Origin: Brevibacillus fulvus
GTDB lineage: Bacteria; Bacillota; Bacilli; Brevibacillales; Brevibacillaceae
Reading direction: 5' to 3'
NCBI RefSeq assembly: GCF_016908525.1
Contig: NZ_JAFBEB010000003.1
Coordinates: 124,001-188,000 of the forward strand
DNA length: 64,000 nt
Shown here: piece after piece, positions 53,741 to 62,926 of the stretch
Layout: the number at the start of each line of letters is the position of its first letter
Numbering within the stretch: position 1 is the stretch's first letter
Position numbers and translations under genes: made by a program
Notes under the pieces: generated by a model
Database searches by the model: none
Told to the model about the DNA's origin: nothing
The model's input: only the letters and a program-made list of their open reading frames with translations

Positions 53741-55090
53741 TTGAAACAATCAGCGAAGGGTTACCGTTTTCTTCATCCGTTTACTTTCATGAACAACCCT
53801 CTGCAAGCAACGGCAGAAGAAGTGCGTCAAACTTATCCTTGTTTGACCAAAGGGGAGGGGGCATGGGTCTATGACGATGCGGGAAACCGTTATTTATATT
53901 TATCGACGGCTGTTCCCACAGTCGGTCTGGGCAACCGGCGCGTCATTCAAGCGATGACTGAACAATATGAAACGCTTAGCTTTGCCTCGACGTGTGCACA
54001 AGGCCATCCGTTCGCGAATCAGCTTAGCGAGCGTCTGACCCGAATCGCTCATCACGAACACGCGATGGTGTTTTTTTCCAATGATGGGTCGGGAGCAGTC
54101 GAAACCGCCATGAAGCTGGTTCGGCAATATTACCGCAGCAAAGGGGAGCCGCAAAGAACCCGGTTTCTCTCTTTTGAGGGCAGCTATCACGGCACTACGT
54201 TTGGTTCCGGTTCGGTGACGCATATGGGGATAAAAGAATCGTTTGGACCCGGTTTGGAGGGTTGCTTTTCTATCCCGGCACCTCATCTGTATCGTCCTCC
54301 GGTTGCGGGAGATGAAGCGGCATTCGAACAATACTGTCTGGAACAATTGGAGAAGACGATACTTACGCTGGGCGCGGACACGATTGCCGCGATATTGATC
54401 GAACCGATTCAGGGCGTAAACGGAGTCGTTCTCTTCCCGCAAGATTTCTGGCAAAAAGTACAGTGCATTGCCAGGCGATACGATTTGCTCTTGATTGCTG
54501 ATGAAGTCGGGACCGGACTAGGACGCACAGGACATTGGCTGGCCAGTCACCACTATGGGATCAAGCCGGATCTGGTGGCCTTGTCGAAAGGATTGACCGG
54601 GGGATACTTTCCGATGGGAGCAACGATTATTTCGGAGGAGATTATCGCCGAGTTGTACAAGGAAGGCGGAATTTTTCTGCATGGATCTACTTTGTGCGGC
54701 CATCCCGTCGCCTGTGTCGCCGCTTTGACGATCCTGGAGATGATTGAGCAGGACGGACTGCTGGAGCAAGCGCGTCAACGTGGCGAATGGATTTTAAATC
54801 GGCTCAAACAGTCGCTTCTTGATCATCCCCAGGTTGGCGATATTCGCGGCATGGGCATGATGCTCGCAATCGAATTGGTCAGTAATCGCGAAACGAAAAC
54901 AAGCGTGTCGTTTGCGTGGAGCCGGGCATTTACAGCGACCCTTCGCCAAGCGGGCATTCTGGCAAATTTCTTCAATGGCGTGCTGTCCATGTATCCGCCG
55001 CTGACGCTTTCTGACGACGAGGCGGATTATCTGGTAACCCGACTGATTGATGTGTTGGCGAAGATGCCGAAGGAGGAGAAACATGGCTGA
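53741..55090 (+). CDS. Class III PLP-dependent aminotransferase
   Basis: 449 residues. FFSNDGSGAVETAMKLVRQY, FEGSYHGTTFG, LIADEVGTGLGRTG and catalytic Lys in ALSKGLTGGYFPMGA are typical of omega-amino acid or keto-sugar aminotransferases. It could install the amine that a BtrH-like enzyme acylates, after oxidation by the MocA enzyme; this link is inferred. TTG start after AAAGAAGGGA. Confidence 0.87.
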   Translation: MKQSAKGYRFLHPFTFMNNPLQATAEEVRQTYPCLTKGEGAWVYDDAGNRYLYLSTAVPTVGLGNRRVIQAMTEQYETLSFASTCAQGHPFANQLSERLTRIAHHEHAMVFFSNDGSGAVETAMKLVRQYYRSKGEPQRTRFLSFEGSYHGTTFGSGSVTHMGIKESFGPGLEGCFSIPAPHLYRPPVAGDEAAFEQYCLEQLEKTILTLGADTIAAILIEPIQGVNGVVLFPQDFWQKVQCIARRYDLLLIADEVGTGLGRTGHWLASHHYGIKPDLVALSKGLTGGYFPMGATIISEEIIAELYKEGGIFLHGSTLCGHPVACVAALTILEMIEQDGLLEQARQRGEWILNRLKQSLLDHPQVGDIRGMGMMLAIELVSNRETKTSVSFAWSRAFTATLRQAGILANFFNGVLSMYPPLTLSDDEADYLVTRLIDVLAKMPKEEKHG

Positions 55091-55850
55091 GCAGGAAAAA
55101 TGGCAAACATTTTTTGGCGAGGAATATTTATATTTTTCCAATGAAATTCTGACTCCCGAGCGGACAGCCTTTGAAGTGAAGCAAATAGTGGAAATGCTGC
55201 AGTTGCCGCCGGGTGCCAGCATTCTTGATCTTGGCTGTGGGCAAGGAAGAATGTCGATCCCATTAGCCCAGCAAGGGTATCAGGTGACGGCTTACGATGG
55301 CTCACCGGTATTGCTGGAGGCAGCCAGGAATGGGGCCGAGAGCGCCGGAGTAAAGATCGATTTCGTGCTGGGGGATATGCGCGAGCTTGCTTTTGCCGAC
55401 ACCTTCGATGCTGTGCTCAATCTTGGAACCGCCTTCGGTTATGTGGAGGATGAACAAGCCGATGCAGAAATTTTACGGCGAATTTGCACGGCATTGAAGC
55501 CAAACGGACACTTTGTGATGGAAACCGAAAATCGTGATTTTCGCTTGCTTCACTTAAAACCGCGAATCTGGGAGGAGATGCACGGTCAGCCGGTTTGGTC
55601 AGAGCGAGGCTTTGATTGTGTCACCGGACGATGGAGGGAGACGATCCGTTGGTATAGGGGTTCAGAGCTCAAGCAATCGGTGTTGGATGTCAGACTGTAC
55701 ACCGCGACGGAGTTGTCCAGGCTGACCTCGCAGGCAGGTTTGCGGGTGGAAGCGATTTACGGCGGGCTTGATCGTTCACCGCTTGTCCCGCAAAGTCCGC
55801 GAATGGCGCTCTGGGCGAAAAAGACATGCAAGGAGGATGGCAAAACATGA
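55083..55850 (+). CDS. Class I SAM-dependent methyltransferase 1
   Basis: 255 residues. SAM loop ILDLGCGQGRMSIPLAQQG, acidic YDGSP and GDMRELAF are in order. Similar to small-molecule N- or O-methyltransferases of sugars. ATG 55083 overlaps the end of the aminotransferase by eight bases and is preceded by AAGGAGGAG. Confidence 0.9.
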   Translation: MAEQEKWQTFFGEEYLYFSNEILTPERTAFEVKQIVEMLQLPPGASILDLGCGQGRMSIPLAQQGYQVTAYDGSPVLLEAARNGAESAGVKIDFVLGDMRELAFADTFDAVLNLGTAFGYVEDEQADAEILRRICTALKPNGHFVMETENRDFRLLHLKPRIWEEMHGQPVWSERGFDCVTGRWRETIRWYRGSELKQSVLDVRLYTATELSRLTSQAGLRVEAIYGGLDRSPLVPQSPRMALWAKKTCKEDGKT

Positions 55851-56191
55851 AACCGCAAAAACATTTGATAATTCCTGCGGAAAAAATGGTATGGAGCGAA
55901 GGATTGTATGAAAAAACGGAGATGTGCTACCTGTGGGCGGACGAAGCGACCGGCAAACGGGCTTTTTTGCTGAAAATGCACCCGGGAAGCATGATCCCTC
56001 AGCACGATCATCCCCAGCGGGAAATTGCTTGGCTGTTGGAAGGAGAGGTGCGGTTGGGCGAAGATTACATGAAGGCAGGCGACTTCCTGACCGCTGGCCT
56101 GGGGGAGTCTCACGATGTGTACACCGAGACGGGCTGTCTGTTTTTTCTGTATATCGATCAGGACAGTACGGGTGCAGGTGATGAAGCTTGA
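55847..56191 (+). CDS. Cupin-domain protein
   Basis: 114 residues. The cupin box is PQHDHPQREIAWLLEGEVRL, with two His and Glu as metal ligands; motif 2 is less clear. It may be an isomerase, cyclase or lyase. Translationally coupled at both ends. Confidence 0.82.
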   Translation: MKPQKHLIIPAEKMVWSEGLYEKTEMCYLWADEATGKRAFLLKMHPGSMIPQHDHPQREIAWLLEGEVRLGEDYMKAGDFLTAGLGESHDVYTETGCLFFLYIDQDSTGAGDEA

Positions 56192-56610
56192 GTCTGGACG
56201 AGCTGTTAACACTGTTGCCGCAACAATACCCTTTTCGCTTTGTCGATGAAGTTACGCGATATGTGCCAGGAAGCCTGTTGGAAGCCAAATTTTTACCGGC
56301 TCCTTTGCGCCAGTGTTACGGCAATGGAAGATACTTCCCCGAAACTTGCATGCTGGAAGGATTGGCACAAGCCACTGTAATTTTGACACAGCTTGAAACA
56401 GAGCCGCTGAAACAGAAAGAACTTCCACTGCTGGGCAGCATCGAGGCGTCCCTGATCCGCCCTGCCGATTGGGACGAGCAGTTAACGTATGTGATTAAGC
56501 CAGTGCGAATCGCGCAGAAGCGGGCAATTTTTGATGGCACTTTGGTTGATTCAACCGGACAGCAGATCGCGTTGGCGATGATTGGTGTGGCGATCGCCTA
56601 TCAAACGTAG
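56188..56610 (+). CDS. FabZ-like hotdog protein lacking catalytic His
   Basis: 140 residues. The start LLTLLPQQYPFRFVDEV is FabZ-like, and GRYFPETCMLEGLAQ replaces the GHFP-x8-E-x-x-AQ motif: Tyr49 at the His position while Glu57 stays. It probably pairs with the intact hotdog protein at 57696 as a dehydratase heterodimer, as in polyene systems with two unequal dehydratase subunits. Confidence 0.78.
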   Translation: MSLDELLTLLPQQYPFRFVDEVTRYVPGSLLEAKFLPAPLRQCYGNGRYFPETCMLEGLAQATVILTQLETEPLKQKELPLLGSIEASLIRPADWDEQLTYVIKPVRIAQKRAIFDGTLVDSTGQQIALAMIGVAIAYQT

Positions 56611-56631
56611 ACCAGGAAGCGAGGTGAGAAT

Positions 56632-57699
56632 GTGATCCAAACAGATCGAGACAATACGTTGTTTAACTCGGTTTATCACGAAGCATATAACTATGTTTCC
56701 GATTATGTCGCTTCTGTGATTTATGACTGTCTGCAAGCGGGCGGCATTCATTTTTCCAGGCATTGTTATCAGCGAAGGGAAGTGATCGAGCAGCTGCGGC
56801 CGGTCGAAAAATACCGGTCGCTCGTCTACTGGGCTGTTTCCTTTCTGCTTCAGCAAAATTTTTTGGAAGAGAAGGAAGGGGTACTGCAGACAACCGGTTA
56901 TGCCGAGAATTTTGCCAAGCAACGGCCTTCGGTAAGCGTGAACATTGAACCGTCTCTGCAACTGATTGATCATGTCGGACGTTCCTGGGTTGAGATTGTA
57001 ACCGGTCAAGCGCAAGCCCTTCCGGTGATGTTCGGGGCGTCGGGGGAAGAACTATGGGAACGTTACTTCAACAATAGCCATGATTTGTATGCCGTGCATA
57101 ACCAGTGGGCCGCCGAGACACTGGCAGATTTGATCCAGAAGGGTCGCTCGAAAATTTTGGAATTGGGTGTAGGCTATGGATCCGCTACTCAAGCGCTGCT
57201 CGCCGAATGTGCGCTGCGCGAGCTTCAGATCGAATATACGCTGTCGGACAAAAGTCTGTTCTTGCTGCGAAAAGCCCGAAACGCCTTGAAGCAAAGAGAG
57301 GAAGCGGTGATAACATCGGTTGCGATCGATATTAACCGTTTGGAGCAACACGCGGAGAAACAGTTTGATCTTATCTATGCGGTCAATGTGTTGCATTGCG
57401 CAAGCGATATTGAAAAAACTTTGAGGGATTTGCGCGGGATGCTGTCCACCGGCGGGACGATTGTCATTTCCGAATGTGTACGGTCCGGCTATGGGCACAA
57501 GCTGCATCAGGAATTTATGTTTTCACTGATGCCTGGTTTTGAAATGATCAACCATTCACCGGACGACCCTGCCTTCGGCTTTCTAACACCTGCGGATTGG
57601 CAAGGGTTGTTGCAACGAGCCGGCTACCGTCATGTTGAGATTTCTGTCAATGCCGGCGGAAACATAAGAGGAGCGATTGCCGTGGGGGTACGCGAATGA
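56632..57699 (+). CDS. SAM-dependent methyltransferase 2, PKS-type
   Basis: 355 residues. About 130 helical residues lead into a Rossmann core KILELGVGYGSATQALLAE, LSDKSLF and YAVNVLHCASDIEKTLRDLR, the last resembling the methyltransferase domains of polyketide synthases. It could add C-methyl groups to an ACP-bound chain. GTG start after GCGAGGTGAG. ATGA overlap with the next gene. Confidence 0.85.
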   Translation: MIQTDRDNTLFNSVYHEAYNYVSDYVASVIYDCLQAGGIHFSRHCYQRREVIEQLRPVEKYRSLVYWAVSFLLQQNFLEEKEGVLQTTGYAENFAKQRPSVSVNIEPSLQLIDHVGRSWVEIVTGQAQALPVMFGASGEELWERYFNNSHDLYAVHNQWAAETLADLIQKGRSKILELGVGYGSATQALLAECALRELQIEYTLSDKSLFLLRKARNALKQREEAVITSVAIDINRLEQHAEKQFDLIYAVNVLHCASDIEKTLRDLRGMLSTGGTIVISECVRSGYGHKLHQEFMFSLMPGFEMINHSPDDPAFGFLTPADWQGLLQRAGYRHVEISVNAGGNIRGAIAVGVRE

Positions 57700-58094
57700 T
57701 AGCGGAAGAGATGCTGGCCAACCGCAAACCTTGGATATTGGTGGATAAGGTTATCGAGTGGAAAGAGGGAGATTTTCTCGTTGCACAAAAAAATATCACA
57801 AGCAGCGATTTTTTTGTCCAGGGACACTTTCCCCAACGCAGCATCTATCCAGGCATGTTGCTGGTGGAAGGAGCGAAGCAATCGGCCGAACTGCTGCTGA
57901 TCGCTTCCGGTTATGAACGGCAAGAGTTTCAACTAACAGAGCTCAAAGCGAAGTTTTTCCGGCCAATTTTGCCTGGTGATGCGGTTCGGTTTCAAGTGAA
58001 CTGGGTCAATCAAGAAAAGCAGAAAGGGAACTTGGTTACAGTGGGTCTATTGGATAACATTGTCGTGTTGCGATGCAACCTGAAAATTTTGTAG
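57696..58094 (+). CDS. FabZ-like 3-hydroxyacyl-ACP dehydratase, catalytic
   Basis: 132 residues. WILVDKVIEW and VQGHFPQRSIYPGMLLVEGA contain both His44 and Glu58. Length is slightly short for FabZ. It is the intact partner of 56188 and ends the operon before a terminator. Confidence 0.85.
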   Translation: MIAEEMLANRKPWILVDKVIEWKEGDFLVAQKNITSSDFFVQGHFPQRSIYPGMLLVEGAKQSAELLLIASGYERQEFQLTELKAKFFRPILPGDAVRFQVNWVNQEKQKGNLVTVGLLDNIVVLRCNLKIL

Positions 58095-58107
58095 AAAAAG
58101 AAAGTCG

Positions 58108-58150
58108 AATCCTTGTGGTAGCAATCGCTATTGCAAGGATTTCCTTTTTC
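58108..58150 (+). terminator. Terminator after the dehydratase gene
   Basis: AATCCTTG pairs with CAAGGATT, with an inner TAGCAAT/ATTGC pairing and a final T run. Confidence 0.75.
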
Positions 58151-58415
58151 CGTACGCTTTTTACCCACAGGCAAAATACGACAGGTGGACGGGAGGGGTG
58201 TTATCTCTGTGAAAGAGGGCTTATGCAAACGTAACTTTCAATATATGTGATTTTTTTCATAATTCAGTAAGATGATGACAAGGGAGCCCTATCCATAAAA
58301 TAAAATTTTTGTATATGGAGGTAATTAATTCAAAATAGTTAATCTTATTATAATATTCACTTTTGTCTTATTTTATTAATTCCATGAAACATTGTATGAG
58401 AAAGGAATGATTCAT
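58151..58415 (+). promoter_or_regulatory. AT-rich intergenic region with candidate promoter
   Basis: About 260 bases without a gene, much more AT-rich than its surroundings. TATAAT near 58349-58355 is a good -10, but no clear -35 is seen. GGAGGTAATTAATTC near 58317 resembles a ribosome binding site without an open frame longer than a few codons. The region probably controls the AraC-TPR-KS operon. Confidence 0.5.
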
Positions 58416-59072
58416 TTGGATGAGTTAGTTGTCGTTGTAAACAACGGGAAGTTGGACGATTCGCAGATAGAGTCCATTGAATTAATTTCCAAGAAAGTCA
58501 ATGTTTTAGTGACAGACGATTTTGTGCAAGTTTGTGAGATCGTCGCGAAACACAAATATAAAATCGTCATCATTATGACGTACGCGGAGTCGTTCCCCGA
58601 TACCTGGAAGATCAACGAAATCCGCTGCAACAGTCCGGTGGTCATTTTAGCTGGTGCGAAAGATTTTAATCTTTTTTCCCTTCGTTCGTTCATCGAGACG
58701 TTTGAAGAAGAGACTGATGTCACCACAGATAATCCTCTCTTTCGCAAATCACTGATGTACATCGAAGAAAATCTGCATGAGAATGACCTTTCGTTAACCA
58801 AAGCCGCTTCCTTGGCCTATATGAGCCGCTGCCACTATTCGCGCATGTTTCAGAAGTATCTGGGCACAGGTTTTAAACAATACGTGATGACGAAGCGAAT
58901 CCAGCGGGCAAAAGCGTTGCTGCAAAAAGGAAGGCTTGTGACAGAGGTGTGCTACTCCGTCGGCTATAACGATCTCACTCATTTTTCACGCGTCTTTCGC
59001 AAAAAAGTGGGGGTAAACCCGTCAACTTATCGCTTGCAAAAAGCTGAAAGCAGCAGAGGGAGGTCGTCATGA
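58416..59072 (+). CDS. AraC-family regulator 2
   Basis: About 218 residues, built like 41853: a receiver-like N-terminal domain without phospho-acceptor pattern, then double helix-turn-helix (LTKAASLAYMSRCHYSRMFQ; VTEVCYSVGYNDLTHFSRVF). TTG 58416 is best spaced behind AAAGGA; ATG 58407 and TTG 58392 are alternatives. Its stop overlaps the TPR gene start. Confidence 0.82.
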   Translation: MDELVVVVNNGKLDDSQIESIELISKKVNVLVTDDFVQVCEIVAKHKYKIVIIMTYAESFPDTWKINEIRCNSPVVILAGAKDFNLFSLRSFIETFEEETDVTTDNPLFRKSLMYIEENLHENDLSLTKAASLAYMSRCHYSRMFQKYLGTGFKQYVMTKRIQRAKALLQKGRLVTEVCYSVGYNDLTHFSRVFRKKVGVNPSTYRLQKAESSRGRSS

Positions 59073-60007
59073 TCAAACGAACCGCAGCCGCATTGACGGT
59101 GCTCGCCGTTGCATTGGGACTTGTCTTTTATGCACAGGTTCGGGATGGCTATGAGCTTCCGGCAATTTCCGCAGATGTTTCGGTACAACAGCTGCACGTC
59201 AACTTTGCTGACGAGATCGCCGCTGTCAAGCAGGCGGCAAATCCGGAAGCCGCCGCCCGTTTTTCAGGGGAGGCGGAATCAATCACGAAGGACAATGCTC
59301 CTGTAGCTTATGCGTATGCCCTGTCTTTAACGGATCACCCGGACAAGCAAATCGGCTATTTGCAAGCAGCTGTCAAGGCAGACCCGGACAATATGGTGTA
59401 CAGCAATGCGCTTCGCCTCAAAATGGGACAAGCCAATCAAACAGAAGCGTTGATCGCTTGGTTAGAACGGCAAGTTCCGCAAACACGAGAGATCCGCTTG
59501 CAAAAGGCACTCGCCTATGTGGACATGCTTCAGCAAAAAAACGTGGGGACGGCGACGCTGGGAAAACGTTCTGCCCTTTCGATCCGTGAACTCGACCTCA
59601 TCTTACAGACCGAGCCATACGATTGGACGGCTCATTACGCACGCGGCCTCAATAATTTGTACTGGCCGATTGGACTGGAACGAATTGATTCGGCAATCCA
59701 GGATCTCGGTTTTTGTGTAGCGGCCTACGAGCTGGCAGATAACAAGACGTTTGCTTTTTGGCCATTGGCCTATGAAGCATATGGCGATGCTTTGGTGAAA
59801 AAAGGGGAGGCAAGCGCAGGTTATGCCGTTTGGCAGGATGGGTACCGGAAGTTTCCCGATTCCGCCGAGTTGAAGAAAAGAGTGGAGGCAGGGGAAGAGG
59901 GAGCGATAGAGTTGGTCACAGCAGAGCGAGGCATGGACAGTTTTATGCGGCCCAAGCCGGAATTGACTGATCTGAGCATGATCTGGGAGCAATCGCTCGG
60001 CAGATAA
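59069..60007 (+). CDS. Membrane-anchored TPR-like protein
   Basis: 312 residues with one N-terminal signal anchor (TAAALTVLAVALGLVFYA) and an outward helical-repeat domain: PVAYAYALSLTDHPDKQIGY, ADPDNMVYSNALRLKMGQ and AYGDALVKKGEASAGYAVW are TPR-like. The protein is likely outside the membrane. It is encoded between a regulator and the KS/RnfD genes and may be a scaffold or export helper. Confidence 0.72.
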   Translation: MIKRTAAALTVLAVALGLVFYAQVRDGYELPAISADVSVQQLHVNFADEIAAVKQAANPEAAARFSGEAESITKDNAPVAYAYALSLTDHPDKQIGYLQAAVKADPDNMVYSNALRLKMGQANQTEALIAWLERQVPQTREIRLQKALAYVDMLQQKNVGTATLGKRSALSIRELDLILQTEPYDWTAHYARGLNNLYWPIGLERIDSAIQDLGFCVAAYELADNKTFAFWPLAYEAYGDALVKKGEASAGYAVWQDGYRKFPDSAELKKRVEAGEEGAIELVTAERGMDSFMRPKPELTDLSMIWEQSLGR

Positions 60008-60021
60008 GGGAGAGGTGAGCT

Positions 60022-61209
60022 GTGTTGGAAGAGATTATGGTAACCGGCATCGGGACCATCAATCCGATTGGGGGAAATGTTCAGGAGTTATGGGAAGGAC
60101 TTTTGACGGGCAAATCCGGTGTGAAGCGAGTGAAGAGCTTTGATGTGTCTGGGCACCAGAATAAAAATGGGTGTGAGATTGACACGCTTCGTGAACCGGT
60201 GCTGTTCGAGACGGGGCGCACCATGGGGAGGGCGACTCGGATCTTTATGCTAGCCCTGGAAGAAGCGGTCTGTGACGCCGGACTTTCCGCAGAAGAGCTA
60301 GCCAGGGAGCGGACGGGGCTTAGTATTGGCACCACGATGGGAGAGATCGAACCGCTTGAGGCGGCATTGATGAACAAAGGGAAAGGTGTGAACGGTGGAC
60401 CGCACGCGATTGCGGAGAATGTCGCGGATACGCTGAAGCTAAGCGGACCGGTATGGACGATTACCAATGCTTGTGCCGCCGGCAACGTGGCAATTGCACG
60501 GGCGATGGAGGAGCTATTGGCCAACCGCGCTGACATAATGATAGTAGGCGGAGTAGATGCCTTTTCCTGGGCCGCTTTTACCGGATTTAGCAGCCTGCGG
60601 GCGATGACGCCGGATTTATGTCGGCCGTTCGATATTCACCGCCAAGGTTTAATACTGGGTGAAGGAGCGGGGGTGTTGCTGCTGGAGAGGCAGGAACATC
60701 TGCTCAGACGTGGACATCGTCCGCGCGCCCGACTGATGGGATACGGCCTAAGCTGTGATGCCCACCATATTACGCAGCCTGATCCTGCGGCGAGAAGCGC
60801 GATTTCTTCAATTGAATCGGCTTTGAAAATGGCGCAGCTCGACAAGGCGAGTATCGGCTATGTCAGCGCCCATGGCACGGGGACACCAGCCAACGACCGA
60901 ATGGAAGCAAAAGCGCTGAAAGCGGTATTTGGGGAAACAACGCCGCAACTTCCGGTCAGTTCCATCAAAGGGCATATTGGACATACGCTAGGGGCGGCAA
61001 GCGCCATTGAAGCGGTTGTCTGTGTGAAGGCGCTGGAGACCGGCATACTGCCACCTACGCTCAATCTCCGCGAACAGGACCCAGAATGTGACATTAACGT
61101 TATCGCAAACGAGCCGTTATGCAAACCGGTGGAATATATCCTGTCCAATGCCTATGCATTCGGAGGAATTAATTCTTCCATCGTGATCGGAAAAACAAAA
61201 GAAAATTGA
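60022..61209 (+). CDS. FabF-like beta-ketoacyl synthase
   Basis: 395 residues. The full triad is present: Cys151 in TNACAAGN, His in AHGTGTPANDRME and His in KGHIGHTLGAAS. It may extend an ACP-bound chain in the polyene-like unit. GTG/TTG starts near 60022; AGAGGTGAG precedes. Followed by an RnfD-like gene after ten bases. Confidence 0.92.
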   Translation: MLEEIMVTGIGTINPIGGNVQELWEGLLTGKSGVKRVKSFDVSGHQNKNGCEIDTLREPVLFETGRTMGRATRIFMLALEEAVCDAGLSAEELARERTGLSIGTTMGEIEPLEAALMNKGKGVNGGPHAIAENVADTLKLSGPVWTITNACAAGNVAIARAMEELLANRADIMIVGGVDAFSWAAFTGFSSLRAMTPDLCRPFDIHRQGLILGEGAGVLLLERQEHLLRRGHRPRARLMGYGLSCDAHHITQPDPAARSAISSIESALKMAQLDKASIGYVSAHGTGTPANDRMEAKALKAVFGETTPQLPVSSIKGHIGHTLGAASAIEAVVCVKALETGILPPTLNLREQDPECDINVIANEPLCKPVEYILSNAYAFGGINSSIVIGKTKEN

Positions 61210-61218
61210 GGTGTTTCG

Positions 61219-62064
61219 ATGTTTACCAACTTACAAGCGAAAACATCCCGTGTGATTACCTCCTGGGCGGACTACAAGCTGGACCCCCGCTTTTTTATAC
61301 TGCTGTTTCTCGCCAGCTTCGCCACCGCCGGTCAACTCTACCTCGGTTTTTACCAAAAATGGGATGCGGTAATCGCCTCGGTTTTGGCCACGACGCTTAC
61401 AGAATTGGTATTGGTCAGACTTCTGCGAAAAAAATGGCAATTCCCGCTGAGTGCGTTCATCACCGGAATCGGCGTCAGCTTGCTGTTGTCCTCCTTTCAA
61501 ATCTGGCCCTATGTGGTAACTTCCATCCTCTCGATTGTTTTGAAATTTGCCATACGCTTCAAGGGAGGACATGTTTTCAATCCGAACAATGTGGCGCTGG
61601 TGATCATGCTGTTGCTGCTTCCTGAATATGCCGTGAGTACCCCCAAGCAATGGACAAATAGCTATGAGGTAATGGTTGTCATCTTGGTTTTCGGATTTAT
61701 CGCCGCTTATTTCGCCAACCGACTCGATACGGTGCTGGCATTTCTGGGCAGCTTTACGCTGTTTGCGTTCGTGCGGCACTGGTTCTTTGGCGCTCCGTTG
61801 CTGGCTGCGCTCGGCCCGCTGTTGGGGGCTTCCTTGCAACTGTTCACGTTTTTTATGATTACCGATCCTAAAACAACACCAGCCACCAGACCGGCAAGAA
61901 TCGCGGTTGCCTTTTGCATCGCCATGATCGACGCGATCTTGCGCGTCAATCGTGTGACAAACCCGCAGTTCTATGCGGTATTCGTTGTATGCTTGCTGCT
62001 GATGATTCCGTATCGCTATTGGATGGATAAAAAGTTGCAAAATATCCCGGCTCGGGAAACTTAG
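61219..62064 (+). CDS. RnfD/NqrB/UnbU-like membrane protein
   Basis: 281 residues with about eight hydrophobic helices. FKGGHVFNPNNVAL and FFMITDPKTTP are the characteristic motifs of the RnfD/NqrB family, including UnbU of enediyne clusters. No other Rnf or Nqr subunit is near. It may carry a flavin and pass electrons during chain modification. Lies between two KS genes. Confidence 0.82.
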   Translation: MFTNLQAKTSRVITSWADYKLDPRFFILLFLASFATAGQLYLGFYQKWDAVIASVLATTLTELVLVRLLRKKWQFPLSAFITGIGVSLLLSSFQIWPYVVTSILSIVLKFAIRFKGGHVFNPNNVALVIMLLLLPEYAVSTPKQWTNSYEVMVVILVFGFIAAYFANRLDTVLAFLGSFTLFAFVRHWFFGAPLLAALGPLLGASLQLFTFFMITDPKTTPATRPARIAVAFCIAMIDAILRVNRVTNPQFYAVFVVCLLLMIPYRYWMDKKLQNIPARET

Positions 62065-62074
62065 GTGAAAACGT

Positions 62075-62926
62075 ATGGAAAAAATATATGTAACCGGAAC
62101 AGGCGTCTTGACCACACACGGATTTGGGGTGAAGCAATTGCCGGAGATTGCGGAATTGGACAAGCTGAGACAGACGCTCATCCCCGCGATTGCACCAGCC
62201 GATTATGGTTGGCGGGGGTTGAAGAACTTGTCGCGTTCCGTGCAAGTTGGCTGTATGACTATCGGTCAAGCGTTGTTTCCTGCGGGCATTCCCGGCGGAC
62301 AGATCAAGCCAAACGGCAAACAAGATCGAGTCGGTTTGCTGATCGGAACGAACCATGGCAACCTCGAGGCGATTGCCAGCTTGTATGATGACTCGCAAAA
62401 ATACGGTGTACAGAAGGTAAACCCCGGCATTTTTCCGGAAACGGTGCTGAATGTAATCGGCGGTCATGCTTCTATCTACTTTGGCTTCTCGGGGACGAAT
62501 GTCACGATTTCCTGCGGTCACCTATCCGCAATAAAAGCGCTGGACTACGCTTGCCTGCTGCTCGAGCGAAAGCAGCTCGATCGCGCCATCGTTTGCCTTG
62601 TCAATATCATGCCGCCGGATGTCTTTGCACAGACGGTATTCAACACTCTTCCCTCCTTTGAACAAGTGGTCGCGCTCGTCCTGGAGCGGCAAGAGACGTG
62701 CCCGCAAGCAAGCATGGCCGTTCAAGTGGCTGTAGAGCTGGTTTCCGATTCGGAGCCAGCGAAAAGTCTCAGTATCCCCCCCGAACATACGGTGTTGGCT
62801 GTGGCGATCGCCGAGGAGAAGCTGCGGAATTACCGGGAGAAGCAGTGTTGTCTGCTTGTTTCGTGCGGCCGGGAAGGGAACTATCACGTTCGCTTGACGA
62901 GGGAGGGATCAGATGTCAGCCGCTAA
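62075..62926 (+). CDS. Half-length KS-like protein (N-terminal thiolase half)
   Basis: 283 residues. KIYVTGTGVLTTHGFG begins a normal KS, and TISCGHLSAIKALDYA retains Cys, but the protein ends after the first half: neither HGTGT nor GHTxG His motifs exist. It resembles the short chain-length-factor-like KS proteins of aryl polyene clusters. It overlaps the next KS by 14 bases. Confidence 0.75.
   Translation: MEKIYVTGTGVLTTHGFGVKQLPEIAELDKLRQTLIPAIAPADYGWRGLKNLSRSVQVGCMTIGQALFPAGIPGGQIKPNGKQDRVGLLIGTNHGNLEAIASLYDDSQKYGVQKVNPGIFPETVLNVIGGHASIYFGFSGTNVTISCGHLSAIKALDYACLLLERKQLDRAIVCLVNIMPPDVFAQTVFNTLPSFEQVVALVLERQETCPQASMAVQVAVELVSDSEPAKSLSIPPEHTVLAVAIAEEKLRNYREKQCCLLVSCGREGNYHVRLTREGSDVSR

Noticed and set aside
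62075-62926. A frameshifted full-length KS
   Set aside because: The stop is followed by a well-formed start and binding site of the next KS, and no C-terminal KS half is found in another frame before it.
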